Positions 51,269 to 60,057 of a stretch of 64,000 nt of DNA are shown in pieces; within the stretch, counting starts at the first letter, position 1; every line of letters begins with the position of its first letter. The position numbers were made by a program, and so were the translations under genes. Source of the DNA: Halobacillus_A sp043497005 (GTDB taxonomy: Bacteria > Bacillota > Bacilli > Bacillales > Halobacillaceae); assembly GCF_043497005.1 (NCBI RefSeq), contig NZ_JBIEKE010000001.1:372001-436000 (forward strand), read 5' to 3'. The notes beneath the pieces were generated by a model. That model did no database searches. It was not told where the DNA came from and worked only from the letters and a program-made list of their open reading frames with translations.

Positions 51269-52465
51269 GTGTTTGGAGCACCGAATCAGAATTATGCTAA
51301 AACAATAATGTTATTAGGAGCAGGAGAACTAGGAAAAGAAGTAGTTTTAGAGGCTCAACGACTAGGGATAGAAACTATAGCCGTTGATCGTTATGATGGA
51401 GCACCTGCCATGCAGGTGGCTCATCGTTTTCACGTGACTGATATGCTCGACGGTGAAAAATTACGCGCGGTGATCGAACAGGAGAAACCAGATTTAATAG
51501 TTCCTGAAATAGAGGCCATTGCGACAGCAACACTGCTGGAATTAGAGCAGGAAGGATATAATGTCATCCCGACTGCTTACGCCACCCAACTGACGATGGA
51601 TCGTGAAGGTATCCGACGTCTGGCAAGTGAAAAATTACAACTTCCGACAGCTAAATACGAGTTTGCCAACTCACTGGATGAACTAAAAGAGGCAGTTGCG
51701 ACCATTGGTACCCCTTGTGTAATTAAACCAATTATGAGTTCTTCGGGAAAGGGGCAAAGCCTATGTCGAACAGAAGCAGATATGGAGCGTTCTTGGGAGG
51801 AAGCCATTAACAGTGGACGGGGAAACAACACCCGCGTAATTGTAGAAGAGTTTGTTCATTTTGATTCGGAAATTACGCTGTTAACAGTTCGGTCTTCAAC
51901 GGGTACATTTTATTGCCCTCCGATTGGTCATCTTCAACAGGACGGAGATTATATCCAATCATGGCAGCCTCATGTAATGAGTGAGGAACACATAAAACAA
52001 GCAGAGTCAATTGCGAAAGAAGTTACCGATGAGATTGGTGGTTACGGGGTCTTTGGAGTAGAACTCTTTATTACTTCAGACGGGGTTTACTTTAGTGAAG
52101 TGTCTCCAAGACCGCACGATACAGGCATGGTAACATTAGTAACACAGGATTTATCAGAATTCGCGCTTCATGTGCGAGCGATTTTAGGATTACCGATTGA
52201 AGATGTAGAGCTTGTATCTGCAGGTGCAAGCTACGCAGTCAAGTCAATGATTGAGTCCAGGGACTATCAAATATCCGGTGTTGAAAAAGCTTTAGAAGTT
52301 CCACACACTCAGTTACGCTTATTTGGAAAGCCTTCTGCCAAGTTAGGCCGCCGCATGGCAGTGGTACTTAGTAAAGGTAATGATATTGAAAATGCTTGCA
52401 ATCAGGCGAAGGATGCAGCATCCCGTATGGAAGTAGTAAATAGGGAGTATGCAGACAAAAATTAG
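51269..52465 (+). CDS. purT: PurT, formate-dependent phosphoribosylglycinamide formyltransferase
   Basis: ATP-grasp enzyme of 398 residues. It has MLLGAGELGKEVVLEAQRLG at the start, IVPEIEAIATATLLELE near 75, KPIMSSSGKGQS near 151, FGVELFITSDGVYFSEVSPR near 262 and PRPHDTGMVTL. It formylates GAR in purine synthesis using formate and ATP instead of formyl-folate. The start is GTG after CAGGAGGGG. It is monocistronic with its own terminator. Regulation by PurR is suggested by the upstream boxes. Confidence 0.95.
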   Translation: MFGAPNQNYAKTIMLLGAGELGKEVVLEAQRLGIETIAVDRYDGAPAMQVAHRFHVTDMLDGEKLRAVIEQEKPDLIVPEIEAIATATLLELEQEGYNVIPTAYATQLTMDREGIRRLASEKLQLPTAKYEFANSLDELKEAVATIGTPCVIKPIMSSSGKGQSLCRTEADMERSWEEAINSGRGNNTRVIVEEFVHFDSEITLLTVRSSTGTFYCPPIGHLQQDGDYIQSWQPHVMSEEHIKQAESIAKEVTDEIGGYGVFGVELFITSDGVYFSEVSPRPHDTGMVTLVTQDLSEFALHVRAILGLPIEDVELVSAGASYAVKSMIESRDYQISGVEKALEVPHTQLRLFGKPSAKLGRRMAVVLSKGNDIENACNQAKDAASRMEVVNREYADKN

Positions 52466-52482
52466 TTGAACGGTTTAATAGA

Positions 52483-52519
52483 GCGGGCAGATCTGAGCGG
52501 ACAGATTGGGCCCGTTTTT
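52483..52519 (+). terminator. Terminator of purT
   Basis: CGGGC...ATCTG pairs with CAGAT...GCCCG with small internal mismatches, followed by TTTTT. Confidence 0.75.
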
Positions 52520-52721
52520 GTGTCTCTGTAATTTAGTTATAAAATACTTCTATAGGGGTAAATAACAATAGAAGAACAATTTCCTTTTAACAAGGGGTGT
52601 AAGTGTTCTATATGGAAGTTAATCGCAACAGATAATTTTTTCCTTACTGTGCGATGATATATTGATTTTTGTAGAAGAATAGAAGTGGGTATCACATGAC
52701 AAACCAAACAAAGGAGATAAG

Positions 52722-54188
52722 ATGATAAAGAATAAAGAAATAGGTTGGAATTATGATAACAGCTATTCTCGTCTTTCAGAGACATTTTTTGAAAGTATTG
52801 ATCCATCCCCTGTAGATTCACCAAATTTAGTCATTTTTAATCACTCATTGGCCGAATCTTTAGGGTTGAATGCAACGCATCTGCAAAGTCAAGAAGGAGT
52901 AAACATGCTCGCTGGAAATGAGGTGCCAGAAGGTGCACGGCCGATTGCTCAGGCATATGCCGGCCATCAATTTGGAAATTTTACGATGCTGGGGGATGGA
53001 CGTGCAGTGCTGATTGGCGAACAGATTACGCCCTCTGGTGAACGTTTTGATATTCAGCTTAAGGGGTCAGGGAGAACACCGTATTCTCGCGGGGGCGATG
53101 GCCGAGCATCCCTGGGACCGATGCTGCGTGAATATATCATTAGTGAAGCCATGCATGGCCTTCGTATTCCTACGAATCGGAGTCTCTCAGTAGTAACAAC
53201 TGGAGAGTCTGTGAGGCGTGAAACCGAGCTGCCTGGGGCCGTTTTGACTCGTGTGGCTGCCAGCCATCTTCGTATAGGTACTTTTGAATATGTGGCAAGG
53301 TGGGGGAGTGTAGAAGAGCTTCGCACGCTTGCTGATTATGCAATTCATCGCCATTATCCTGATATTGAAGATAATGAGGAGCGCTATCTTGCTCTATTTG
53401 AAGAAGTGGTTAAGCGTCAAGCTTCACTGATTGCAAAATGGGAGCTTGTCGGCTTTATCCATGGGGTGATGAATACGGATAATATGACGATCAGTGGTGA
53501 AACCATTGATTATGGCCCGTGTGCTTTTATGGATGAATATGATCCGAAAACGGTATTCAGTTCCATTGATGTGCAGGGCCGATACGCTTATCAAAACCAG
53601 CCGCCGATTGGGCAATGGAACCTTGCTCGCTTTGCAGAAGCTCTATTGCCGCTGCTTCATGAAGAACAAGAAAAAGCGGTAGAGCTGGCCGTAGAAGCCC
53701 ATTCGAAGTATGAGAAGCTCTATCATGATCACTGGATGGAAGGGATGAGAGATAAGTTAGGTATTCATAATGAAGAAGAACAGGACGAACCTTTAATTGA
53801 AGACCTTCTTCGTATTATGGAAAAGCATCGTGCTGACTTTACAAACACATTTCGTGCTTTAACTTTAGATAAACCTGAAAACACGCCAATGAAAGGCACG
53901 ACTGAGTTTAGTAATTGGTATAATCAGTGGCAGGCGAGATTAAGTCGTCAGGATGCCTCAAAAGGTGAGGTTTCTCAATTGATGAAAAAATCGAATCCAG
54001 CGGTTATTCCTCGTAATCATCGCGTAGAGGAAGCACTTGAAGCTGCCGTAGCAAAAGAAGATTACAGTGTGATGGAACGGTTGATGAATGTACTATCAGA
54101 TCCCTATGCGTATTCACCTGAGCAAGACGAATACGCTGAATTACCCGAGCCATCCGGTCAGCCGTATCGAACGTTTTGCGGCACTTGA
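52722..54188 (+). CDS. selO: SelO/YdiU family protein adenylyltransferase
   Basis: A 488-residue pseudokinase-fold enzyme that transfers AMP to proteins (established for E. coli SelO). Family blocks are AQAYAGHQFGNFTMLGDGRA near 76, LKGSGRTPYSRGGDGRASL near 113, GESVRRE near 160, VGFIHGVMNTDNMTISGETI near 243 with the catalytic Asp region, and DYGPCAFMD. The C-terminus is TFCGT: Cys occupies the place where selenocysteine occurs in eukaryotic SelO. AAAGGAG precedes the ATG. It probably responds to oxidative stress. Confidence 0.93.
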   Translation: MIKNKEIGWNYDNSYSRLSETFFESIDPSPVDSPNLVIFNHSLAESLGLNATHLQSQEGVNMLAGNEVPEGARPIAQAYAGHQFGNFTMLGDGRAVLIGEQITPSGERFDIQLKGSGRTPYSRGGDGRASLGPMLREYIISEAMHGLRIPTNRSLSVVTTGESVRRETELPGAVLTRVAASHLRIGTFEYVARWGSVEELRTLADYAIHRHYPDIEDNEERYLALFEEVVKRQASLIAKWELVGFIHGVMNTDNMTISGETIDYGPCAFMDEYDPKTVFSSIDVQGRYAYQNQPPIGQWNLARFAEALLPLLHEEQEKAVELAVEAHSKYEKLYHDHWMEGMRDKLGIHNEEEQDEPLIEDLLRIMEKHRADFTNTFRALTLDKPENTPMKGTTEFSNWYNQWQARLSRQDASKGEVSQLMKKSNPAVIPRNHRVEEALEAAVAKEDYSVMERLMNVLSDPYAYSPEQDEYAELPEPSGQPYRTFCGT

Positions 54189-54194
54189 GGAGAG

Positions 54195-54229
54195 AAGTAC
54201 CTGTTCCTTTTAGGAAGCAGGTACTTTTT
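54195..54229 (+). terminator. Terminator of selO
   Basis: AAGTACCTG (54195-54203) pairs with CAGGTACTT (54218-54226), followed by TTT; inner TTCC/GGAA extends the stem. Confidence 0.88.
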
Positions 54230-54342
54230 GTTCAAGGAGCCTGTTCATTTTTCAATAGGGTCTATTCTATTGGGAAGTTTTAGAAAAAACGGTGGAGGGT
54301 AATCTCTTTAATACGCTGCTATTTTTTGAGGAGGAAAAAGGA

Positions 54343-55128
54343 ATGAGCAAAACGATTTTTATAACCGGCGCAGGCACAGGTTTAGGCAAAGGAACAGCGA
54401 TCGGCTTAGCGAAAAAAGGCCACCGTGTGATTGCGGCTGTTGAAATTATTTCACAAATTACAAGTTTACGTGAAGCGGCTTCGGCAGAGGGTGTTGAATT
54501 AGAAGTCATTAAATTAGATATTAAGAGCAAGCGTGACCAACAATTGATTGACGAGTACGACTATGATGTCTTTGTAGCTAATGCAGCTATAGGCGAGGGC
54601 GGCCCGATTGCTGAAATTCCAGTCGACCGTGTTCGAGACGTTTATGAAACAAATGTATTTAGTACGCTTGAAAATGCTCAGATTGCTGCGAAGAAATTTG
54701 TAAATAAGAAACAAGGCAAAATTATTTTTCTAAGCTCAATTGTTGGCATCGTTGGTATGCCTTACTTGGGCGCCTATGTCTCTTCAAAGCATGCGATTGA
54801 AGCGATTGCGAAAACGATGAAAGCCGAGCTTGAAGAATTTGGTGTGCAGGTAGCTACGATTAACCCCGGACCGTTCGAAACCGGCTTTAATGATCGGATG
54901 TTTGAGGAGAAACATAAATGGTACGACGAAAATAAAAACTTTACGCCTAGAGAATCGATTGCAGAAACCGAGCAGATTCTTGACCAGCAGTATGATCCAC
55001 AGAATATGATTGATAAGATGGTAGAAGTCATTGAAGCCGATCATCATGCTTTCCGTACAGCGTATCCTCAAGAAGCAGAGGATATGATGAAAGAGGAAGA
55101 GAAGAAAAATTGGGAAGAAAAGGTATAA
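54343..55128 (+). CDS. Short-chain dehydrogenase/reductase
   Basis: A 261-residue SDR enzyme with cofactor motif FITGAGTGLGKGTA near 6, NAAIGEGGP near 81, catalytic Ser in FLSSIVGIVG near 134 and YVSSKHAIEAI with the Tyr-x3-Lys pair near 149. The first 17 codons of the longer frame are dropped because GAGGAGGAAAAAGG lies directly before ATG 54343. The substrate is unknown. It is followed by a strong terminator and then an old-yellow-enzyme gene. Confidence 0.88.
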   Translation: MSKTIFITGAGTGLGKGTAIGLAKKGHRVIAAVEIISQITSLREAASAEGVELEVIKLDIKSKRDQQLIDEYDYDVFVANAAIGEGGPIAEIPVDRVRDVYETNVFSTLENAQIAAKKFVNKKQGKIIFLSSIVGIVGMPYLGAYVSSKHAIEAIAKTMKAELEEFGVQVATINPGPFETGFNDRMFEEKHKWYDENKNFTPRESIAETEQILDQQYDPQNMIDKMVEVIEADHHAFRTAYPQEAEDMMKEEEKKNWEEKV

Positions 55129-55143
55129 GCTGGTGACTAACAC

Positions 55144-55188
55144 CCTTAGTAAAAGGACGAGGAAACGTCCTTTTACTAAGGTTTTTTT
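55144..55188 (+). terminator. Terminator of the SDR gene
   Basis: CCTTAGTAAAAGGACG pairs perfectly (16 bp) with CGTCCTTTTACTAAGG around AGGAAA, followed by T7. Confidence 0.95.
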
Positions 55189-55282
55189 ATGATGAATGAA
55201 AACAATGGATAAACAGATATCTTTTTTTCCTCGAGGGTATTTGAAATAATTCATATTGAACTAGTACAGAGGGGGACGTAAA

Positions 55283-56386
55283 ATGAGTAATACAAATAGA
55301 TCTACTGAACCATTATTTCAAACATTTACGAATAAAAAAATAAAACTGCCAAATCGCACAGTAATGGCACCAATGACCCGTGGATTCTCCCCTGAAGGGA
55401 TTCCCGGAGATGATGTAGCAGCCTATTACCGGCGTCGAGCTGAAAACGGAGTAGGCTTGATTGTTACTGAAGGAACAGGGATTAATCACCCGGCTTCTGT
55501 ATCAGGTGCTAGTATTCCAGTTTTTTATGGAGAAGACTCATTGAATGGATGGGCCAATGTGGTAGATCAAGTTCATAAAGCTGGCGGAAAAATTGTCCCA
55601 CAGCTTTGGCATGTGGGGATGACCCGTGAAAAGGGAGATCTTCCAAATCCAGAAGCATTGCCTGTTGGACCATCTGGCCTGAACTTGGATGGAGAAAAAG
55701 TAACTGAGTCAATGACCGAGGAAGAGGTTGTTAAACTGGTGGAAGCTTACGCTCAAGGAGCAGCTGATGCAAAACGACTCGGTTTCGACGGGATTGAAAT
55801 TCACGGAGCGCATGGTTATTTAATTGATCAGTTCTTCTGGGAAAAAACAAATCAGCGTAAAGATCGTTATGGAGGAGACATCGTTGGACGAACTCAATTT
55901 GCAGTTGAAGTGATCGAAGCGTGCCGACGGGAAGTAGGGCCTGATTTCCCAATTATTTTCCGATTTTCCCAATGGAAAATGAATGAATTCAAAGCTAAGC
56001 TTGCTGAAACGCCGGATGAATTGGAGCGGTTCCTGCAGCCTCTAGTAGAAGCAGGGGTAGATATTTTCCACTGTTCTACCCGTCGATTTTGGGAACCGGA
56101 ATTCGAAGGTTCTGATTTGAATCTAGCAGGTTGGACAAAGAAACTAACGGGCAAGCCTGTAATTTCTGTCGGATCCGTTGGACTTGATGGAGAATTTACA
56201 AGCTTCTCCGGTGCTGACACAACCAGTTTAGATGGCCTTATTAAAAAGCTTGAGGAAGAGGAGTTTGACCTGGTAGCTATTGGACGTTCTTTATTAATGG
56301 ATCCTGAGTGGGTAAAGAAAGTGGATGATGGCAGAGCCGATGATTTATTACCCTTCAATAAAGAAGCACTACAAAGGTTATACTAG
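55283..56386 (+). CDS. NADH:flavin oxidoreductase, old yellow enzyme family
   Basis: A 367-residue FMN-dependent TIM-barrel protein. It has NRTVMAPMTRGFSPEGIPGD near 24, QLWHVGMTREKGD near 107, the catalytic HGAHGYLIDQFFWEKTNQR near 174 with paired histidines, and PVISVGSVGLDGEF near 293 for phosphate binding. OYE enzymes reduce activated C=C bonds; the physiological substrate is unknown. GAGGGGGAC precedes the ATG. It lacks the C-terminal 4Fe-4S/NAD domain of the large enoate reductases. Confidence 0.9.
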   Translation: MSNTNRSTEPLFQTFTNKKIKLPNRTVMAPMTRGFSPEGIPGDDVAAYYRRRAENGVGLIVTEGTGINHPASVSGASIPVFYGEDSLNGWANVVDQVHKAGGKIVPQLWHVGMTREKGDLPNPEALPVGPSGLNLDGEKVTESMTEEEVVKLVEAYAQGAADAKRLGFDGIEIHGAHGYLIDQFFWEKTNQRKDRYGGDIVGRTQFAVEVIEACRREVGPDFPIIFRFSQWKMNEFKAKLAETPDELERFLQPLVEAGVDIFHCSTRRFWEPEFEGSDLNLAGWTKKLTGKPVISVGSVGLDGEFTSFSGADTTSLDGLIKKLEEEEFDLVAIGRSLLMDPEWVKKVDDGRADDLLPFNKEALQRLY

Positions 56387-56415
56387 ATTTTAATAGGCTA
56401 ACACCGGTAATCTAT

Positions 56416-56466
56416 AAAAAGCAGGTATACCCCAGTTAACGTTATTGGCGGGCTGCCTGCTTTTTT
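56416..56466. terminator. Bidirectional terminator after the OYE gene
   Basis: AAAAAGCAGG (56416-56425) pairs with CCTGCTTTTT (56456-56465). The loop is long (30 nt). The A/T flanks let it serve both convergent genes. Confidence 0.75.
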
Positions 56467-56487
56467 ATAAGTTGATTGGACGTTTGT

Positions 56488-57375
56488 TTAAGTTCGGACC
56501 CACCCAAAAGCATTTCTTAATTCCTCTTCAATCAACATCCAGGCTTCTTCAGCCTTTTGTTTCGGTCCTAAATGTGTAAAGGCATGGGAGCAGTTTTTAA
56601 ACTCTTCATGACGGACTGGTACGCCTGCCTTCTTTAATTTCTCTGCATATCTTCCCGCCTCTGGGTTAAAAGCATCACACTTTCCAACAACGATTAGCGC
56701 ATTGGCTACCCCTTCTACATTTTCAGCACATACGGGCGATGCGAAAGGATGCTCAGCTTTTTTTGGGTCTGGCACATAACATTTGTTTAAAAAGTTTGCC
56801 ACCTGGGGGAATTTCGCTCGCCTCGGGTCGGGCTCTGGTTTGTCTGCATGGGGAGTGACGAAATCGAGCAGCGGATAGCAAAGTACCTGAAGGGCAGGTT
56901 GAGGTGCCCGTCGCTCTTTTAATAATAAGCAGAGAGCAGCTGCTATGTTAGCTCCTGAACTTTGCCCGCCCACAGCTATTCTTTCAGCATCGATGCCGAG
57001 AGAGCCGGCATTTGCTCTGAGCCATAGAATGAGTTCATAAGCCTGCTCAACAGGGTCTGGAAAAGAATGCTCCGGGGCCTTGGCGTAATCAACATTTACT
57101 ACGACACTGCCAATGTGGTTTGCTAGCTGCCGGCAGTAGGGATCATCCATTTCTTTATCGTTCATAATAAAAGCTCCACCGTGAAAGTTCATATATGCGG
57201 GAAGTTTCTTATCAGAAGGTTCTAACGGATAATAGCAGGAAATGTATGTGTCTTTTATGCTTGTTTCGATCATGATTTCTTTAATTCCTTTTACTTCTTG
57301 GTGAGGTACCATAGGGGATTTTTTTTCCTGATTGGGTAAAAGGCGAAGTGATCTTGCAACAATATGAGTAAACAT
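56488..57375 (-). CDS. Alpha/beta hydrolase, HSL-type esterase
   Basis: About 295 residues. It has the oxyanion motif NFHGGAFIM near 63, VNVDYAKAPEHSFPDPV near 93, nucleophile elbow GGQSSGANIAAAL near 137 (SSGAN instead of the usual DSAGG), Asp in VGKCDAFNPEAG near 231 and His in NCSHAFTH near 263. It resembles bacterial hormone-sensitive-lipase esterases acting on short acyl esters. ATG 57375 is preferred, since AGAGGG lies 6 nt ahead of it. Monocistronic. Confidence 0.87.
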   Translation of the reverse strand: MFTHIVARSLRLLPNQEKKSPMVPHQEVKGIKEIMIETSIKDTYISCYYPLEPSDKKLPAYMNFHGGAFIMNDKEMDDPYCRQLANHIGSVVVNVDYAKAPEHSFPDPVEQAYELILWLRANAGSLGIDAERIAVGGQSSGANIAAALCLLLKERRAPQPALQVLCYPLLDFVTPHADKPEPDPRRAKFPQVANFLNKCYVPDPKKAEHPFASPVCAENVEGVANALIVVGKCDAFNPEAGRYAEKLKKAGVPVRHEEFKNCSHAFTHLGPKQKAEEAWMLIEEELRNAFGWVRT

Positions 57376-57536
57376 GGACATCCCTCTTTTTTATTTTACG
57401 TTTACCCCTTAACCTGACAATGTAATCAGAACTGCACCTTTGAATGTTTTTTGCGTTGGGGAGCAGAAAAAAGGGTACATGCATATCAAATACATAGATT
57501 TTGTGATAAAACTGAAAAAGTATGAGGTGAATCGAG

Positions 57537-58607
57537 ATGTGGTTTATGATTGCGGCTGTTACAGTTACGCTTTTACTTTTTGGGAAGAGGGTTTCTTTTC
57601 CTATTCAAAAACAGAAAACCACAGGGTCGTATTCAATTATTATCCCTGCCCGAAATGAAGAAAAAAACTTGAAGCGGCTGCTTTCATCCATTCTTGACGA
57701 GGAAAATGAAGATAGAGAAGTGATCGTAGTGGATGATCAATCGGAGGATCGAACGCGAGAGACTGCCGAAGCCTATGGAGTAAAGGTCATAAGCAATCCT
57801 CCTTTGCCTGAAGATTGGATGGGAAAGTCGTGGGCGTGCTATAACGCTGCTAAAGAAGCTGAAGGTAATTCTTTAATATTTCTTGATGCGGATACGTGGT
57901 TCTCTCCCGGCGGTCCGAATAAGCTCATTCAATACTTAGAAACAAAGGGAGATGACGTTTTAATTACGGTTCATCCCTATCATTACATGAAATCTTTTTG
58001 GGAAAAGTTATCCTCTGTTTTTCATTTAGTGGTATTTGCTTCATCAGGAATTACCACGATCTTTAGAGATCAAATAGGTACAAGAGGAGGATTCGGTCCT
58101 TGCTTACTCATTAATGCTAACACCTATTGGGAATTGGAAGGTCATCACGCCATTCGCAGTGAAATTGTGGAACACCTTGCGCTGGCAAGACGCGCTGAAT
58201 CAAAAGGTGTTAAAACGTATGCGTTTAGTGGCAAAAGGGTCGTCAATATGCGTATGTATGAAGCCAGCCTGAAAGTAGTTATAGATGGATGGTCGAAAAG
58301 TTTTGCCTCAGGAGCGAAAACCGCATCGCCGTGGATGACTGCAGCGAATATTGTTTGGATTACATCTATTATTTCTTACCTTATAAATGCGCCTAAAATA
58401 GGCTGGTGGGGTGTAGGTGGTTATCTTCTCCTTGCTTGCTGGCTTTACCGGGTCCTTCAGGATATTGGGAATTTCCGCTGGTATGATGCTCTTCTTTTTC
58501 CTTTGCATTTTACCTTTTTTGTTGTTGTATTTATATATTCGCTCTTGAAGACTTTTTTGTTTAAGCAAACGACATGGAAAGGCCGCAATATATCAGGAAA
58601 AAAGTAA
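57537..58607 (+). CDS. Family 2 glycosyltransferase, CrtQ-like, membrane-bound
   Basis: A 356-residue protein. One N-terminal helix is followed by a GT2 domain (SIIIPARNEEKNLKRLL, VIVVDDQSEDRT, LPEDWMGKSWACYNAA, IFLDADTWFSPGG with the DxD motif) and three or four helices at the C-terminus. The EDWMGKSWA pattern is typical of the CrtQ-type carotenoid glycosyltransferases of Gram-positive C30 pigments. No crtM, crtN or crtP gene is near, so the acceptor is uncertain. TGAGGTGA precedes the ATG. Confidence 0.82.
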   Translation: MWFMIAAVTVTLLLFGKRVSFPIQKQKTTGSYSIIIPARNEEKNLKRLLSSILDEENEDREVIVVDDQSEDRTRETAEAYGVKVISNPPLPEDWMGKSWACYNAAKEAEGNSLIFLDADTWFSPGGPNKLIQYLETKGDDVLITVHPYHYMKSFWEKLSSVFHLVVFASSGITTIFRDQIGTRGGFGPCLLINANTYWELEGHHAIRSEIVEHLALARRAESKGVKTYAFSGKRVVNMRMYEASLKVVIDGWSKSFASGAKTASPWMTAANIVWITSIISYLINAPKIGWWGVGGYLLLACWLYRVLQDIGNFRWYDALLFPLHFTFFVVVFIYSLLKTFLFKQTTWKGRNISGKK

Positions 58608-58642
58608 TGGATTCATTTCCTGTAAAAAAGTTGGAGAAAAAC

Positions 58643-58749
58643 CGAGGCCACTGACTCACTTGAAATTAAACGAAAAGCGGTCTGCAGGGAAAATAAATTC
58701 CACACAGACCGCCTTATTAAATTTCTACTTTTCAAAGTCAGTGGCCTCG
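58643..58749. repeat. 107-bp nested palindromic element
   Basis: Outer arms CGAGGCCACTGACT (58643-58656) and AGTCAGTGGCCTCG (58736-58749) are perfect 14-bp complements. Inner arms GCGGTCTG (58677-58684) and CAGACCGC (58705-58712) form a second stem. Related pieces occur at 31746 and 31934. It lies between convergent genes and has no T run, so it looks like a repeat or miniature mobile element rather than a plain terminator. Confidence 0.7.
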
Positions 58750-58794
58750 AATAAACGCGTGTTTTTCTACAGCTTATGCTCCTGAATATCTTCT

Positions 58795-59325
58795 TTATTT
58801 AAGTTGAGTGCGTTCGTTAACCTGCTCTTTTATTTTCTCCGGTTCAAATTCTTTTAGAGAGGAAGATTCAGGCGGAAAGGGTGTAAATTCCTCATGCCTT
58901 TTTAATTCGGGGTGAGTGTGTTTCCCTGAGGACTTATATCTTATATGAAACTCTTCTTGAAATTCAGGGACTTCTTGGGTTGGAGTAGACTGTTTCATAC
59001 CAGATATCCATGTTTCGAAATTATAAGTTCCTCTATCAATAATTTCACAAAGATCTTCAAGGGATAAGGTTAATTCTGTTAAACAATCCAATCCATTCCT
59101 TAAAATAATACCTCTTTCTTTGGCTTTCTCAATAGAATGTTCCAACCTGTAAGGTGTATCTTGATAATGAAATTCAATAAAGCAGCTGCTGCGATCCCAA
59201 TTAAAATTAAAGTCTTCAATCTTTAAACGCTTGATCACCCTTATTAGCTTTCTTTCGCAAATATATTGTTCTTTGTGCGGCATCCACTTGTATAAAGCGT
59301 TCTTAAACATACCTCTTTTAAGCAT
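58795..59325 (-). CDS. Protein of unknown function, 176 aa
   Basis: Basic N-terminal part (LKRGMFKNALYKWMPHKEQY), a mixed alpha/beta middle (IEDFNFNWDRSSCFIEFHYQ; LTLSLEDLCEIIDRGTYNFE) and a disordered C-terminus rich in Pro, Ser, Glu and Lys. No signal peptide or membrane segment. AGGAAGGTG precedes ATG 59325. I recognise no family or motif. It sits alone between two repeat-rich gaps. Confidence 0.6.
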   Translation of the reverse strand: MLKRGMFKNALYKWMPHKEQYICERKLIRVIKRLKIEDFNFNWDRSSCFIEFHYQDTPYRLEHSIEKAKERGIILRNGLDCLTELTLSLEDLCEIIDRGTYNFETWISGMKQSTPTQEVPEFQEEFHIRYKSSGKHTHPELKRHEEFTPFPPESSSLKEFEPEKIKEQVNERTQLK

Positions 59326-60057
59326 TTTATTCACCTTCCTGTTTTGTAATTAATTTGAGAGCCGTAACCTTATACTTAATGGTTTCTACAAAAAAATTAA
59401 AAACCCTGTTTTAATCGTTTTACAATTACTGATAATTTTTTGCAAATTGATCTATGATTCGACTTTTTACCAAACAAAAAGATCAGAGCTGATTTAGCTC
59501 TGATCTCCAGGCTGTGGCAAAAGGGGGGAATATAAGTTTATAGTTTGGTTCTTATAGTATGGAGAAAAGAAATAAGATAAAGCGCTGCTTACCGCAATGC
59601 AAGACGGAAAACTTCCTCGGTTACTGCGACCTGGGAGGATTCACGTCCCGCAGAAGCAGGCAATCCTTTCCTTTTATATTTAAAGCCATACTCTCGGAAC
59701 CTTTGGAAAAGTAACTCTTAAACGTCACTGGTTTAGTGGTCATTTATCGAAAAAGAGCAAAGCTGATTTATTGTCGCTTATCGGGATAGGAAAGTGTTTT
59801 CGCACAAGTGCTGGTGACAGTTGCCTGCCAGAATTAATAGAAAATCTAAGGAGCGGGGCCCCTTCCACTCCTGCGGAAGAACGAGTGAGCCGAGATCACC
59901 GAGCGTGGGTTTCGCGAGGAAGCTCGGGCGCTCGTCCGCGGAAAGGGAAGGGGTCTTCGCTCCTGGCGGCAAAAAAGCTTGCGGAAAAACAGGGGTTTCT
60001 CCACAAGTTGAGCAAAGCTGATTTAGCTTTGCTTTTTTCGCGTAGTAGTATGCTTTA
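59326..60057. repeat. Repeat-dense 730-nt intergenic region
   Basis: Holds a perfect 10-bp hairpin GATCAGAGCT-GATTT-AGCTCTGATC (59481-59505). A GC-rich element (about 59850-59960) follows, whose ends CCCCTTCCACTCCTGCGGAA and GCTCGTCCGCGGAAAGGGAA are partly complementary. Then come CTCCTGGCGGCAAAAAAGCTTGCGG (about 59960) in two adjacent blocks and a second hairpin AGCAAAGCT-GATTT-AGCTTTGCT with T5 (60011-60038). Degraded similar sequence lies at 59590-59670. Short open frames across the GC-rich element have no ribosome site. Confidence 0.7.
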
